From assembly GCA_960531495.1 (NCBI GenBank), contig OY482859.1, forward strand, positions 30,831,481 through 30,895,480: a stretch of DNA of 64,000 nt. The letters are read 5' to 3'. Shown here piece by piece: positions 33,397 through 64,000 of this stretch; position 1 is the first letter of the stretch, and each line of letters begins with the position of its first letter. The position numbers were made by a program, and so were the translations under genes. Source of the stretch: Zeus faber. Its lineage: Eukaryota; Chordata; Actinopteri; Zeiformes; Zeidae. Below the pieces are notes generated by a model. The model had not been told where the DNA came from and ran no database searches. It saw nothing but the letters and a program-made list of their open reading frames with translations.

Positions 33397-33601
33397 TGTA
33401 GTATCTTGGTATTTTGCCGTCAGGTAACAGAGACCAACTCCTGGTTTGTTCACCTTTTATTAACCGTCTTCAGCAACATGTGGGGCGGCCGTAACATGCC
33501 AGGCTGGCTATCAGTACTACAACTGACAGAGAGAGCGAAGGAGCATTTACTTAAGATAGAGTCCCTCTACTGGCAAAGTCATATAACTGCACTCTATCAC
33601 A
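33397..33601 (-). repeat. Gypsy copy 2 5' LTR
   Basis: The partner LTR. It differs at GTGGGGCGGCC (GTGGCTTGGCC in the other) and at three other sites. Confidence 0.92.
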
Positions 33602-33619
33602 GAGAGGAATATGTTAATG

Positions 33620-34863
33620 CAGTGGAACCACTGTAGCGGGGTGTGGTCCGAACACAGGGTAAATGGGCACCCCAGGAAGTAGTAACAGAGGGTGCCAACC
33701 ACCCACTTGATGGCCAGACACTTCTTCTCCACAGTGCTGTACTTCCGTCTCCCGCTCAGGCTGATGTAGAGTACTGGCACTGGTCGGCATGCTACACTTG
33801 CTCGAACAACACTACCCCCAGCCTTCTGTCCGACACATAGGTCCGCAAGCAGAAAGGGAGAGAAAAAATTTTGTGTAAACAGCACTGGCTTCCCACAGAG
33901 AGCTGATTTTACCTTCTCAAACGCCTGCTGGCACTTCTCCATCAACTGGATCGGAACTGACGCAGCTTTTCGAGTTAAATCAGACAAAAGACTGGTCAGC
34001 TCTGAAAAGTCGGCTTCAGCCAGCCCCAAGAAATGCTTTACCTCCTTCTTCGTCTTGGACCTCAGACTGTTCCTGACCGTGGCGGTTTTACTTATCTGGT
34101 GTCGGACCAGTCCTCCACCCAAGTGCTATCCCAGATACCTGCCTCCCTCTGCCCAACCGCGCCCAACCGCACCCAAACCTCCATGTAGGCAGTGGCATAT
34201 GCCATGTGCAGAGGCAGGACCCAGTCCATGAGTCTCTAAAACGTGGCTGGGGCCCCGAACAACCTGAATAGAAGAATAACAAACTAATACAACCCCTGCG
34301 GAGTGGTTGGTTAAATCCAGTGTCGTGAAAAATTTAACTGTGACCTAACCGGTCAAGTAACTCGTCAACCCGTAGTCTATCTACCAGCACGATGGGGCTA
34401 CACCAGTCAATTGTAGACTCCTCTATCACCCCCATGTCCAGCATGTCCTTAAATTCTGCCTACACAATTTTGCGTATATGCTCGGGAAGGCGATATGGCC
34501 GGGAGCGTACTTTTATCCCCAGGGTCGTCTCCACATGGTGGTATATGAGGGGACGTGCAGCGTGGGAGGAGGGAAAAAGACATCAGAGAAGCGATGCTGT
34601 AACACCCTCAAGTCCACGCCCTGGCCTGGCAAGAGATGATTACTGGGCTGGGGTGGGATCACCGCGGTGATTACCGCGGTGGCCAGAGACTCTTTTAGGA
34701 GGTTAAGGTCAAAAATCTGAGTCGCCCCACCCCTGTCCGACCTCATAATTGATCTCCCCAACCTGCCGTGCGACTTCGAAGGGCCTTTGCCACTTTTAAT
34801 TTTGAGCTGGACATAGGGAGCATCTTTAACAACTTGTCTCCCTGTGCAAATTGCCTGAGCCAA
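33620..34863 (-). pseudogene. Gmr1-like integrase tail, RT and RNase H
   Basis: The integrase tail reads GPSKSHGRLGRSIMRSDRGG ... TQIFDLNLLKESL. RT remnants follow (34560-34100: MLDMGVIEES-type text, CSPIVLVDRL). Then come the RT connection TKKEVKHFLGLAEADFSELT and RNase H (KYSTVEKKCLAIKWVVGTLC, CSDHTPLQWFH). It ends at the GAGAG insertion point of the neighbouring Gypsy element. Confidence 0.7.
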
Positions 34864-34877
34864 GTCCCTCTGTTATA

Positions 34878-36055
34878 CACTGATCAGCCACAACATTAAA
34901 ACCACTGACATGTGAAGTGAATAACATTGATCTTCTTGTTCCAATGGCACCTGTCAAGGGGTGGGATATATGTGAACAGTCAGTCAGTTTAAGTTGATGT
35001 GTTGGAAGCAGGAAAGATGGGCAAGCATAAGGATTTGACCCATTTTAACCAAGGACCAAATTGTGATGGCTGGGTTAGAGCATCTCCAAAACGGCAGGTC
35101 TTGTGGGGTGTTCCCAGTATGCAGTGGTTAGTACCTACAAAAAGTGGTCCAAGGAAGTACAATCGGAGAACCGGTGACAGGGTCATGGACGCCCAAGGGC
35201 TCATTGATGTTCGTGGGAAGTGAAGGCTAGCCCGTCTGGTCTGGTCTCACAGAAGAGCTACTGTAGCACAAATTGCTGAAAAAGTTAATGCTGGCTATAA
35301 TAGATAGGTGTCGGAGCACACAGTGCAAAGCAGCTTGCTGTGTAGCCGCAGAGCATCAGAGTTCCCATTCTGACCCCAGTCCATTGCTGAAAGAGCCTAC
35401 AATGGGCACGTGAACGTCAGAGCTGGACCATGAAGCAACGGAAAAGGTGGCCGGTCAGATTAATCACGTTTTCTTCAACATCATGTGGATGGCCGAGTGT
35501 GTGTGCATCGTTAACCTGGGGAAGAGATGGCACCAGGATGCACTATAGGAAGAAGAGAAGCCAAATGTAAGTATAAATGCTCTGGGCACTGTTCGCTGGG
35601 AAACCTTCGGTCCTGGCATTCATGTGGATGTTACTTTGATACGTACCACCTAACTAAACATTGTTGCAAACCAAGTACATCCCATCATGGCAATGGTATT
35701 CCCAGATGGTAGTGATCTCTTTCAGTAGGACAATGCACCCTGCCACACTGCAAAAAATGTTCAGGAATGGGTTGAGGAATATGACAAACAGTTGAAGGTG
35801 TTGACTTGGCCTCCAAATTCCCCAGATCTCAATCTGATCAAGCATCTGTGGGATGTGCTGGAACAACAAACCCGATCCATGGCAGGCCCCATCTGACCCG
35901 ACTTAAAGGATCTGTTGCTAACGTCTTGTTGCCAGATACCACAGAACACCTTCAGAGGTCTTGTGGAGTCCTTGACAGGTCAGAGCTGTTTTAGCGGCAC
36001 AAAGGGGACCTACACAATATTAGGAAGGTGGTTTTAATGTTTTGGCTGATCAGTA
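34878..36055 (+). mobile_element. Tc1-like transposon, copy A
   Basis: Terminal inverted repeats CTGATCAGCCACAACATTAA (left) and CTGATCAGCCAAAACATTAA (right, inverted) are bordered by TA. The transposase relic on the plus strand ends TWPPNSPDLNLIKHLWDVLE, the Tc1 DDE C-terminal signature, with many frame breaks. It is inserted in the Gmr1-like relic. Confidence 0.85.
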
Positions 36056-36179
36056 TACAGCTGCCACTGATGTTCCTGGGCCTGGAGCAAATTTTCCTGT
36101 GGAGCAAATTCTCTATAACATACTGAACTTTGTTCTTACTGGTGTTTGGCCATTCCTCCCAGTTTTCCTTAATTAGGTC

Positions 36180-36921
36180 CAATACCCCTCAGGGTCTCCT
36201 GCCGAAGAGGAGTTCAAAGGGAAAAAATCCTGTAGAGGCTTGAGGCACCTCCTGCACCGCAAACCACTTTGGGTGCAACCATTTATCCCAATTACGGCTA
36301 TCATGGTGCACAAACTTAAGAACCATGTTCTTCAGCATCTTATTGAACTGCTCCACCAGGCTGTGGGTGTGGGGGTGGTACACACTGGTCCCAATTGAGC
36401 GACATCAAAGAGAGTTCCCGAAGCGTATATGACAGAAAGAAATTGCCCTGGTCGTTCAGGAGTTCCTTCCGAACCTCGACTCGGGAGATGACCTGAAACA
36501 GTGACTGCGCCACAATTTTGGCCTTAATACTGACTGCGCAATAGCACCACCTCAGGGTATGTGGTTGCATAATCCACTAGGACTAACACAAAACGATACC
36601 TGCAAACACTGCGGTCTACTTGCCCGCTGAGGTCCGTAGCAAGTCTTTCGAATGGCGCCTTGACTAGGGGAAGTGGCCTCAACGGGGTGGTTGGTGTAGC
36701 CAGAGGATTGACTAATGGCACTCGCGACATGCAGCCCACCATTGGCGCACATCGGCCCAAGTGCCCAGCCAACAGAAGCAGGCCATTATCCGCTGCAGTG
36801 TTTTATCGCGTCCAAGGTGACCGGCCATCGGGTTATGGTGAGCCCCTGTAAAAGCACTTCCAGGCAGCTTTTCAGAACCAACAACTGAGTCATTTCCTCC
36901 TGACTGAGTGTCAAGGCTCAT
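36180..36921 (-). pseudogene. Gmr1-like integrase
   Basis: The zinc-binding remnant HHNPMAGHLGRDKTLQRIMA and CREC is followed by the core start FERLATDLSGQVDRSVCRYR ... VDYATTYPEVV and, after frame breaks, YHPHTHSLVEQFNKMLKNMV, which carries the catalytic glutamate region (V-E-Q-F-N-K). Confidence 0.75.
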
Positions 36922-37204
36922 TCAATATAACCTGTCCCTAATCACCAAGAAATACGGGTGAGTGAGCGCATCCCAACACTGCTCTAGCGTAAAATGATGT
37001 GGAGGAAACCACTGGGACTGGTGAAGACCCCAGTTGGAATTCCTCCACTCTGGACCCCATAGCAACCACTAACAACCCCTCAGCGTCACTGCACACCACT
37101 TACAATTCTCTACCGAATGTAAACGCACTCCCCTAGCTTACCTTATTAAAGTGTCAAACCCTGGCCAATCTAGTCCCAAAATCAGAGAGTTCGACAAGCA
37201 GGTG

Positions 37205-37500
37205 CTAACCACAGCCTACACCATATGTTTTTCTCCCTTGTAACGTTTCAAGCCACACCATCTGATACGTATGAATATCCCCATGCACACACCAAATCTC
37301 CACCCGTGATGCCTCCACCAAAGCCCTGGGTGGAACCAGGCGTTGCTGGACCATCGTCTGAGAAAAGTCAGAGTCCAGCAAAGCCTGATGTATACCCCCT
37401 TGTATTCTTACCGGTAAGTTGTAAGTCCGTTCCCAACCGGGGGAGGAGCCTGGTGGGCCAGTGACCTGAATCACCTGTCCAACCTCTGTCATGGGGCAAT
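37205..37500 (-). pseudogene. Gmr1-like retropepsin region
   Basis: The frame reads LPVRIQGGIHQALLDSDFSQ. The L-L-D-S position matches the retropepsin active site, where a glycine would be expected after the serine; here it is D-F, so the site is mutated. Confidence 0.6.
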
Positions 37501-37699
37501 TTCAGGGAGGGAGACAGACTTTTGGGCAGTGAAGTAACCATGCTCCCTTTTCTGCCACAGTGCGTTTCCCCTAAATTTACAGTTGGCAAACTTGGTCTAC
37601 ACTGGAGCATGTACGTAGTTTGTAGCTGGAGCTATGTAGTCTCATTAGTGAATATGGACAATGGCAATCATTTCAAGATTTTATTTTTAAGAAAAAAAA

Positions 37700-38289
37700 A
37701 AGTTTAAACACTTTTGTAGAAAAAACATCAGTAACAGTCTACAAAGTCAAGAATCTACCCCTAGGCGCTTTTCTCGCAACATGATGTGGTTGATGTTATT
37801 GAGCCAACAATCTAAACGAGATGAAATCTGAAACAAGACAAAAAGCTTAATTGTTTTAACCGCAAATAAATGTACTCGATATGCATTATTGTCATACAGT
37901 CCTCCATCTAAGCCTTATGCTAATTGTCCATCAATATTGTTCCTGATGCTCAATCAAACTTTGACACAAAAATTGGATTATAGGGTTATAAATATTAGAA
38001 ACAAATTAAGAAACCCTTGCAAAAACCCTCCACAGTGTGCTTTTGAACTATAGACTAATGCATTTAACAAATGAAAAACAACACAGTGTCCCTGTGCCAT
38101 TACAAGGCTTTTTTAACAGTCTTACTTTGGTGTAGTTCAATGATCTATACTTCGATACTTCTGAAATAAACTCCTAGCCACGCACTGTTTTGCATTTGTA
38201 CAATTTTCCACAATCAATCTTGAAACAAAACTCTCTCCTTGTTGGACTATGACTAGGGGGGTGATAAGATTTGTTATTAACAGTGTCCA
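37700..38289. other. no feature recognised
   Basis: AT-rich sequence without coding signal. Confidence 0.6.
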
Positions 38290-38465
38290 AAAATAGCTTA
38301 AAGCGAACCTATTATGCTCCTTTTCACCAAGTTAATATAATATATTATCTCTGTGGTCCCAAAACATTTTTTTTATAGTTTTTTGCTAAAAACACAACTC
38401 AGATGGGGGGGCTGGGGGGGTGGGCGGGCAGTCTAATTCTACTGAAGTGACGTATATTATTGCAA
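38290..38465 (+). repeat. MITE-like repeat, copy 1
   Basis: It contains CGAACCTATTATGCTCCTTT, a G-rich GGGGGGGCTGGGGGGGTGGG and TCTAATTCTACTGAAGTGAC. The G-rich and TCTAATTCTACTGAAG blocks recur at 55085-55325. Confidence 0.5.
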
Positions 38466-38481
38466 TGACGTACCACGATGA

Positions 38482-39570
38482 TGATCAGCCATAACATTAA
38501 AACCATTGACAGGTGAAGTGAATACCATAGCTCATCTTGTTACAATGGCACCTGTCAAGGGGTGGGATAAATTAGGTAGCAAGTGAACAGACAGTTCTTG
38601 AAGTTTATGTGTTGGAAGCAGGAAAAATGGGCAAGCATAAGGATCAGAGCGACTTTGACAAGGGCCAAATGTGATGGCTAGACGACTGCGTCAGAGCATG
38701 TCCATAACACAGTTCTCGTGGGGTGTTTCCAGTATGCAGTGGTTAGTACCTAACAAAAGTGGTCCAAGGAAGGACAACCGCGGACAGGGTCAGGGGCACC
38801 CATGGGCTCATTGATGCGCGTGGGGCACTAAGTTTAGGCCGTCTGGTCCGATTCCACATAAGAGCAACGGTAGCAAATTGCTGAAAAAGCTTTTGTTGGC
38901 TATGATAGAAAGGTGCACTGCATGGGGCTGCGTAGCCACAGACGGTCAGAGTGCCTATGTTGACCCCCGCGCACCACCAAAAGCTCCGACAATGGGCATG
39001 AGTGTCAGAACTGGACCATGAAGCAATAGAAGGTGGCCTGCTCTGATGAATCATGTTTTCTTCTACATCATGTGGATGGCTGGGTGCGTGTGCTTCATTT
39101 ACCTGGGGACGAAATGGCACCAGGATGCATTATGGGAAGAAGGCAAGCCGGCAGAGGCAGTGTGATGCTCTGGACAATGTTCTGCTGGAAAACCATGGGT
39201 CCTGGCATGCATGTGGATGACAAGTACCACCTACTGTACCTAAACACTGCTGCAGAACAAGTGCCCCTTCATGGTAATGGTATTCCCTGATGGCAGTGGC
39301 ATCCTTCAGCAGGACAATGCGCCCTGCTGCAATGCAAAATATGTTCAGGAATGGTTTGAGGAAAATGAGACTGTTGACTTGGCCTCCAAATTCCCCAGAT
39401 CTTAATCCGATCAAGCACCTGTGGGATGTGCTGGAACAACAAGGCCGATCCATCGTGGGGCCCCGTCTAACGCGACTTACAGGGATCAGGACACCTTCAG
39501 AGGTCTTGTGGAGTCCATGCTTCAATGGGTCAGAGCTGTTTTGACGGCACAAGGGGGAGCTACGCTATTA
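38482..39570 (+). mobile_element. Tc1-like transposon, copy B
   Basis: It starts GATCAGCCATAACATTAAAA, like copy A, and holds the same transposase relic (TWPPNSPDLNPIKHLWDVLE at about 39380-39440). The right terminal repeat is missing. Confidence 0.8.
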
Positions 39571-40691
39571 CGATGTTACATCTAAAATAAAAATAAAAAT
39601 CCTAAGAACCACTGGAAATTTAACCACTAGTTTAAAGGATAGGTTTTCTAATTTTCAACCTAGGCCTAATCAAAATGTTGGTTTCAATCATTTATAACCA
39701 TTCATAGCACAACCTTTACTATTGAAAAATGTAGGACCCCGCTAGAGTACAGATTTTCATTGGGCTTAAATGCAGTCCAATTGATAAATGTGTAAAACAA
39801 AACAAAAAACACATTGCATATTCTTTTTGAAAAAAGCAAAATTTCATTATAGTCACACTGGGTGTATATTTTGAACATGTTTTGTCAAAACTCACATTTC
39901 ATCCAAAACCATCATAAATGTACCACTTGAATATGTTCATTTTGTACCTGCCTTTGTTGGTTTAACTGAGCCGGCCCTTGGATAATTTCATGAACTTGCT
40001 TGGCTACTTAACTGCGTCAAAACAAACCAAAAAAGCATAATTTTTGACAGCCCCAATACTAGTCATCTTTTGCAAGGTTCAAATTTGCAAGATTAAAATT
40101 GTTTCACAGTAAAAGTGAAATGGACACAGCTCCTACAAATGTCAAGCCATTTGTCATTTGCTGCGTGCATCACACCATGTGCTACATACTACATGTGCGT
40201 ACTATTGTCCAAGTAAAAAGAACAATGGCTTGTCGGACATAGTGCGTCATCCCTTTGTGCAACTTCCTTTCAGTACATTGCTGGTTGATGATGACCCTGC
40301 ATATAAACTTTAACCAAAGCCCTACACTCACCATGCATTGTATGATACTCGCCTGGTTGGTGTGCAGTGTTTGCATTTTAAGCTATTTCACAGGATTTAA
40401 TTAGCCATCCTTATACTTTTCACACCCACTAGTTGATGCATCCTATGGTTTCAGACCTACTAATGATGCTCACATGCTAGCATGGTGTACTAAACAGTGT
40501 GCTAGCATTCCAGTTAGGATCCAGCCAATGCCGTTGAGGCTAATCAGCTACGGAGATCTAAGGTCAGAGCGCACTGTAGCACCATGGGTACAACCCTGTT
40601 CTGAGTTAAAGAGGACAGCTGCCTTATTTAGCGAGGTACGCGTGTATGTCCATCCTCATTTTTGAAGGTTCTCTTGTTGGGGCAACAGTGG
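39571..40691 (-). other. phc2 3'-flank and possible 3'UTR
   Basis: The sequence lies directly downstream of the phc2 stop. I see no canonical AATAAA on the minus strand close by; an ATTAAA variant lies near 40395-40400. No gene or repeat is recognised. Confidence 0.5.
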
Positions 40692-56386
<15,695 letters not shown>

Positions 56387-56803
56387 CTGCGGAAGACAAT
56401 ACGATTTTTAATGGTATAAATTTAACACAAAGAATAGTTCACTGATTTTGACGGGAAACTTTCATCCATCAAAATCAATAATTGTTAACGGCGAATGAAA
56501 ACAACTTTAGCGCTTTTGATTGGCCGGATATCAAAACACTAAGAATCAGCAAATGGTTACTATAATTGTTAATTGGGAGCAAAAAAACCATGTGAACAAG
56601 TTGCTTACTTTTACAGCGCAGAGCATATTTTTCAATCACTTGTTAAACAATGGGTCTCGGCGGAGTGAAGCACGCCGCTTTGTTCCGACAGCTCCAAACA
56701 GCCGCTTGCCTTTATCTTCCGTGCGCGGTCCGTGCGTTTCTTTATCTTTATTTTTTTACAACTCGGCGTACAGCATAAAAACAAATGCAGAGCGAACTTA
56801 CAA

Positions 56804-57060
56804 TAAGACCCCTGCAGTAACTTTTAGACGCCAAAAATCCAAACGTTTAGCTCATGGACAACAGCACCCGGGAGAGTTGTCCCACTCTCCACATGTATGT
56901 TTGGAGTCGAAAAAACACAATGAGGAAATATACCGCCCTCCAATTGGTCCGAGAACGCCAAAGCGCCCGTCCTATCGTAGCAGGGTTCCGAACATGACAC
57001 CTTCCGATTGGCTGAATGACCTCAGGAAACAGCCAGACATGTAGGAGGGGCTTATTTGTT
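56804..57060 (-). promoter_or_regulatory. likely phc2 short-form first exon and promoter
   Basis: A consensus donor TCTTATT|GTAAGT ends at 56804 on the minus strand, 417 bp before the HD1 exon acceptor. Upstream is a CpG-richer stretch with CCAAT boxes on both strands near 56940 and on the minus strand near 57006 (ATTGG on plus). A non-coding first exon driven from here would give the short protein. No TATA box is seen. Confidence 0.45.
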
Positions 57061-57401
57061 TACCATTCATGTTTTGTTTACGTCAGTTGGCTCTCGTGGG
57101 TTTAATATCAACTTTAAACATTTATTTTTGACATGACATTAGCCATTTCGGGGACCGTTTTGAAGTTCAAGATTTTGACCTACACCAGGGAATGCATTTA
57201 TTTGCTTGTAAAATGTTAGTTGCGTTAAAAAAATAATTAAATCTGAAGTTAATGATACCAGTTTTTATACTGTACAATGAAGTAAAAAAATTTCTGAAAA
57301 CGTATTTAGGTGCTCTGGTAAAATATTTTTTAGGTATATATTTTGTTGTGTATACTTGGGTTTGGTTTTCCACTTTGTTTATTGCAATTGTTTTGTTAGT
57401 A

Positions 57402-57846
57402 CAGTGGTACCTCCACTTACGACTAATTAGTTCTATAAGAACGGTCGTATGTTAAAACAGTCGTACGTCGAAGCAATTTTTCCCATATACACCGTGCCCA
57501 TATTTTTCTATGATTTCCTTCTTAGTTTCATTGAGAATCATTGCCTTTTGCTTTTTCCCATCATCCTTCTTAGGACTCATCATGAAGGGTGAAAATAAAC
57601 AAAATACACAGCACATACACAGTAAATATGAAAAAAATATCGATAAGCCACGAACTACGTGCACATGTGATGTAGGTCCCCTGCTGACTGACTGCTGACT
57701 AGCCGGCCGGCAACACGCCAACTGCAAATTCCACGATCATATCTCGGAGCAGTCGGTCGCAAGTTGATACAAATTTTCACGACTATTGCTACTCGTATCT
57801 TGGATTAGTCGTAAAGTAGATGCAGTCGTAAATCGAGGTACCACTG
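57402..57846 (-). mobile_element. pogo/Tigger-like element, shortened
   Basis: Terminal repeats CAGTGGTACCTCCACTTACG and, inverted, CAGTGGTACCTCGATTTACG are flanked by TA. Inside on the minus strand lies the start of a pogo-type transposase DNA-binding domain (MMSPKKDDGKKQKAMILNET KKEIIEKYGHG). The catalytic domain is absent. Confidence 0.85.
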
Positions 57847-57867
57847 TATCGCCTATTATTTTTATGT

Positions 57868-57925
57868 AGGCTGTTACTGACAGTGCAATTTCTCTTCGGG
57901 GATGAATAAAGTATCTATCTATACC
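57868..57925 (+). repeat. LINE 3' tail with TATC repeats
   Basis: CTTCGGGGATGAATAAAGTA followed by TCTATCTATA matches the 3' ends of fish L2-type LINEs. Confidence 0.4.
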
Positions 57926-59306
57926 GACGCAGACAAACATTAAACATACACAGAGGAATAGCATTAACGTGAAATTATAAGGTAGGATGAGAAATTCAGA
58001 ATTATCTTTTAACTTTTATGGTCCCCAAAATTAGAACATCATTTTATAACGATGTAATAACAGAGCCATGGCTGCCATGTGTTGGGAAGATGACGTCAAT
58101 GATAGCAGAGAAGAGGATAAATGAGTCAGTGTGCACTTAAAGTCAGTATCACAATTGTGAGGGACCAAGTGAGATGAGGCACAATGGACACAGGCAAGTA
58201 GAACATTTTATTATTTTTGTACTCAAAGTATCTACACTTTTATCGCAAAAACAATTTGAATGGAAGGGGATAAAAGGAAGCTAACTAGGCAAGGTACAGA
58301 TGTATACTAAAAAGTTCTATTGCTTAAAAAAATAAAGCTAAGTGAGCAAACCTTCTTCCGGCTGCCTGTACTACAGAGAAATCAATGAGAATGAATGATA
58401 AAGTAGAGTGGTTCTTGAGTGAGTACAGTAGTGTTGGACTGCCCTGAGATCAAATTCAGGGATAGGTTTGTTATTTTTTTCAACCAATGCCTTATGAAAC
58501 TGTTGGTTCCAATCATTTATAAGAGTTGCGTTATCACAACACAAAATATTGACAGTTTCTCATCACAGCCAACAGAAACAAATATTTATTAAGTGTGAAA
58601 GCAATACCCCATCACTGCCCTCTAACTAAGAGTTAAAAAAAAGTTTTTCTTTTTTTTGTATATTAATCCCTGAGAATCTCATATTATATAGCTGCAACCA
58701 GGTAAAATGTTCAGCGATTTGACAGAAAAATAAGAAAATTCTGCCAATGAAAATTAGAAATAGGTTATCTTTTATTGAGAAAGACTGTGTACATAAAATA
58801 AAAAAAGAGCAAGGGATTCAAATAACATTTGAAAATGACCATACAAGTGTATTTCATTATTTAGTTATCACAGGCACTCTTTTTGAATGGAAAACACACA
58901 TTTATCAAAATACGTAAAGCTACTTCGATAGCAGAGCCATGTCCCTCTAAGAATTGCAAGCTTAATTCTTCTTTGTTACATTATTTCGAAATACAATGCC
59001 AAGTCATTGTCAAGTTATCGGTTCAGTTTCGGTTAATTTACCTCAAGGACGCAGTTACAAATGCTCGCTAAAAACAGACGATTTTCCCCAACAGTTGCCC
59101 TGCAGTTTCACTTCCTCCAACCGCAGTTAAGATATTGGCCTTAGTCCAGGTCTTGCATTTAGTAGTAGGCAACACATTTGGGAAAATTCTTATGAGTTTC
59201 ATGTTGAAACATGGGTTTAAGATTTAATTTAGTTAAGTTAAAATCCATCCCGCTCCACTCCCCGCCCCTACCTAACGCAGTTAATTATCCTAACTCTTTT
59301 CTGCAC
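57926..59306. other. region between rtel1 and phc2, nothing recognised
   Basis: AT-rich. I looked for a C4C4 RING exon of rtel1 and for phc2 long-form exons on the minus strand and saw neither. Confidence 0.5.
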
Positions 59307-59350
59307 CTGAGAAAAGTTCTTGCTTTGTGTCTTGGTAGTTGGATCTGAAG
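59307..59350 (-). other. candidate further rtel1 3' exon
   Basis: A 44-nt segment has an acceptor (TTTTTTGCAG) and a donor (TTCTCAG|GTGCAG). If joined to the exon at 59817 it would be 3'UTR. Not supported beyond its splice signals. Confidence 0.2.
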
Positions 59351-59817
59351 CTGCAAAAAACAAACAAACAAAAGATAAATAATAATAATTGTCATTGTGG
59401 TGTGACGACGGTGTGGTTTGAGCCGCCACACCTGTCCTGGGTCTAGGTAATTGGGGCCCAGGATCAGTGTGGCTGTACACCTGTTGCTCGTTGGTTGGTC
59501 TAACAAGCAACAGGTAACACCCCCATCCCAACACACACTCAGGAGAGGAGCCCTTGTCATGACACTTGTCCATCCGCTCCATGGCTCATTCCACCTAGCC
59601 TACTCCCTACAATAAACTGTGTCTGAAACACCATCTTCTGTGTCTCTGTGCCAGAGGTCTGTGAAAACGCCACTTGGGTGGCGTGTGGTAGGCAAAACTG
59701 CCACAGTCATTATCAAAAGTATTTATATTCTAAATAAGGTGTGACACATCAGTGTGCAGTAGTGAGTGTAAAAATTATATAACAGATTATTTATAGAGGT
59801 TAGGGCTTGTTCCCACC

Positions 59818-63613
<3,796 letters not shown>

Positions 63614-64000
63614 CTATTGGGGAGGGGGGCAAAGCGGATGCCTATAAATACAGTCCTCGTATATATATAAGCATTAATTAGATACGTATTTCGAGTAAGT
63701 CATCCCTCAAAATAATCTGTGTAGGAGATTACCATGAAAAGCAAGTCATCAACAGCCAAAAATGAAGCGATTTGTACGAGTGACCGTTGGAAATTTTTGG
63801 GCTATGCACTTTTTCCTGTTGTGTTGTGCGTTCTTTTATTTTCTATAGGTTCACTCCCATTGATTGGTTGATGTGTCAGGAGGAGTATATAATATAATTG
63901 TAAATTTGAGAGATTATAGAACCAAGAACACAAATACACTGTATGGCTGTTTCTTAAAGCAAAAAAAACAAAAAAACAAAAAAACAAAAAAACATCAAAT
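63614..64000 (-). other. rtel1 intron, continues off the window
   Basis: No exon is recognised. An AAAAAAC-type repeat occupies 63959-63995. Confidence 0.6.

Larger units (their letters stand above)
28842..33601 (-). mobile_element. Ty3/Gypsy LTR retrotransposon copy 2, structurally complete
   Basis: Two 205-bp LTRs (28842-29046, 33397-33601) bracket gag-protease-RT-RNase H-integrase on the minus strand. Identical GAGAG target duplications flank it (28837-28841 and 33602-33606). A purine tract (AGAAGGGAGGGA on the minus strand, 29047-29058) abuts the 3' LTR. TGGCGACGAGGATAAAC just inside the 5' LTR is the likely primer-binding site; I cannot name the tRNA. The LTRs differ at about 6 of 205 positions by eye. 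Stops and frameshifts make the internal frames inactive. Confidence 0.92.
33607..37610 (-). mobile_element. Gypsy relic with protease-integrase-RT-RNase H order (Gmr1-like)
   Basis: Minus-strand pieces appear from right to left as protease (37500-37205), integrase (36920-36180), integrase C-terminal domain (34863-34690), RT (34560-34100) and RNase H (about 33850-33620). The integrase therefore precedes the RT, opposite to ordinary Ty3/Gypsy and to its neighbour at 28842-33601. The Tc1-like element 34878-36055 splits it inside the integrase C-terminal part. Copy 2 of the other Gypsy family sits at its 3' end, and no LTR of its own is visible. All frames are broken. Confidence 0.75.

Noticed and set aside
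28842-33601. Repeated 205-bp units considered as a CRISPR-like or satellite array.
   Set aside because: They are the two LTRs of one retrotransposon, separated by gag-pol.

Overview
The window is a piece of a teleost fish nuclear genome. Vertebrate-type split genes with GT-AG introns lie among dense, mostly decayed transposons of fish-typical classes (Ty3/Gypsy, RTE and L2/Rex-type LINEs, Tc1-like, hAT, pogo, tRNA-derived SINEs) and long AC microsatellites. I cannot name the species.

Three host genes can be read with an unbroken frame across every splice junction. (1) lactbl1, plus strand, 500-13244: six coding exons, 561 codons. It is a membrane-anchored serine beta-lactamase-like protein that keeps the SxxK and YxN motifs. 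(2) phc2, minus strand, 40692-56386: six coding exons giving a 291-residue short-form Polyhomeotic (PRC1) protein with an HD1 region, an FCS zinc finger and a C-terminal SAM domain. (3) The 3' end of rtel1, minus strand, 59818-63613 and running off the right edge: six exons encoding the two harmonin-like domains of the telomere/replication helicase, ending in a stop without the RING domain. rtel1 and phc2 lie head-to-tail about 3.4 kb apart.

Region by region: 1-13.2 kb is lactbl1, whose 6.4-kb third intron holds a hAT transposon (8-bp target duplication) invaded by a Gypsy element. 13.2-40.7 kb is a gene-free transposon graveyard. It contains a hAT transposase relic, a Gypsy gag/pol fragment, and an RTE LINE split by an L2/Rex-type LINE that is itself split by a solo LTR, with a SINE in the same RTE. 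It also holds a structurally complete Gypsy element (28842-33601, 205-bp LTRs, 5-bp target duplication), a degenerate Gypsy relic with the unusual order protease-integrase-RT-RNase H (as in Gmr1-type elements), and Tc1-like elements. 40.7-57 kb is phc2, with introns rich in hAT, Tc1 and SINE copies. 57-64 kb holds a pogo/Tigger-like element and rtel1.

The host genes do not form a pathway; lactbl1 and phc2 are linked on human chromosome 1p as well, whereas human RTEL1 is on chromosome 20q. The most interesting signals are the Gmr1-like domain order, a 120-bp TG tract where a polypyrimidine tract is expected at an rtel1 3' splice site, the apparent absence of long-form phc2 exons, and the Tc1-like element with inner and outer repeats in each arm. 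I found no operon, CRISPR array, tRNA or rRNA gene, and no convincing wholly new system.
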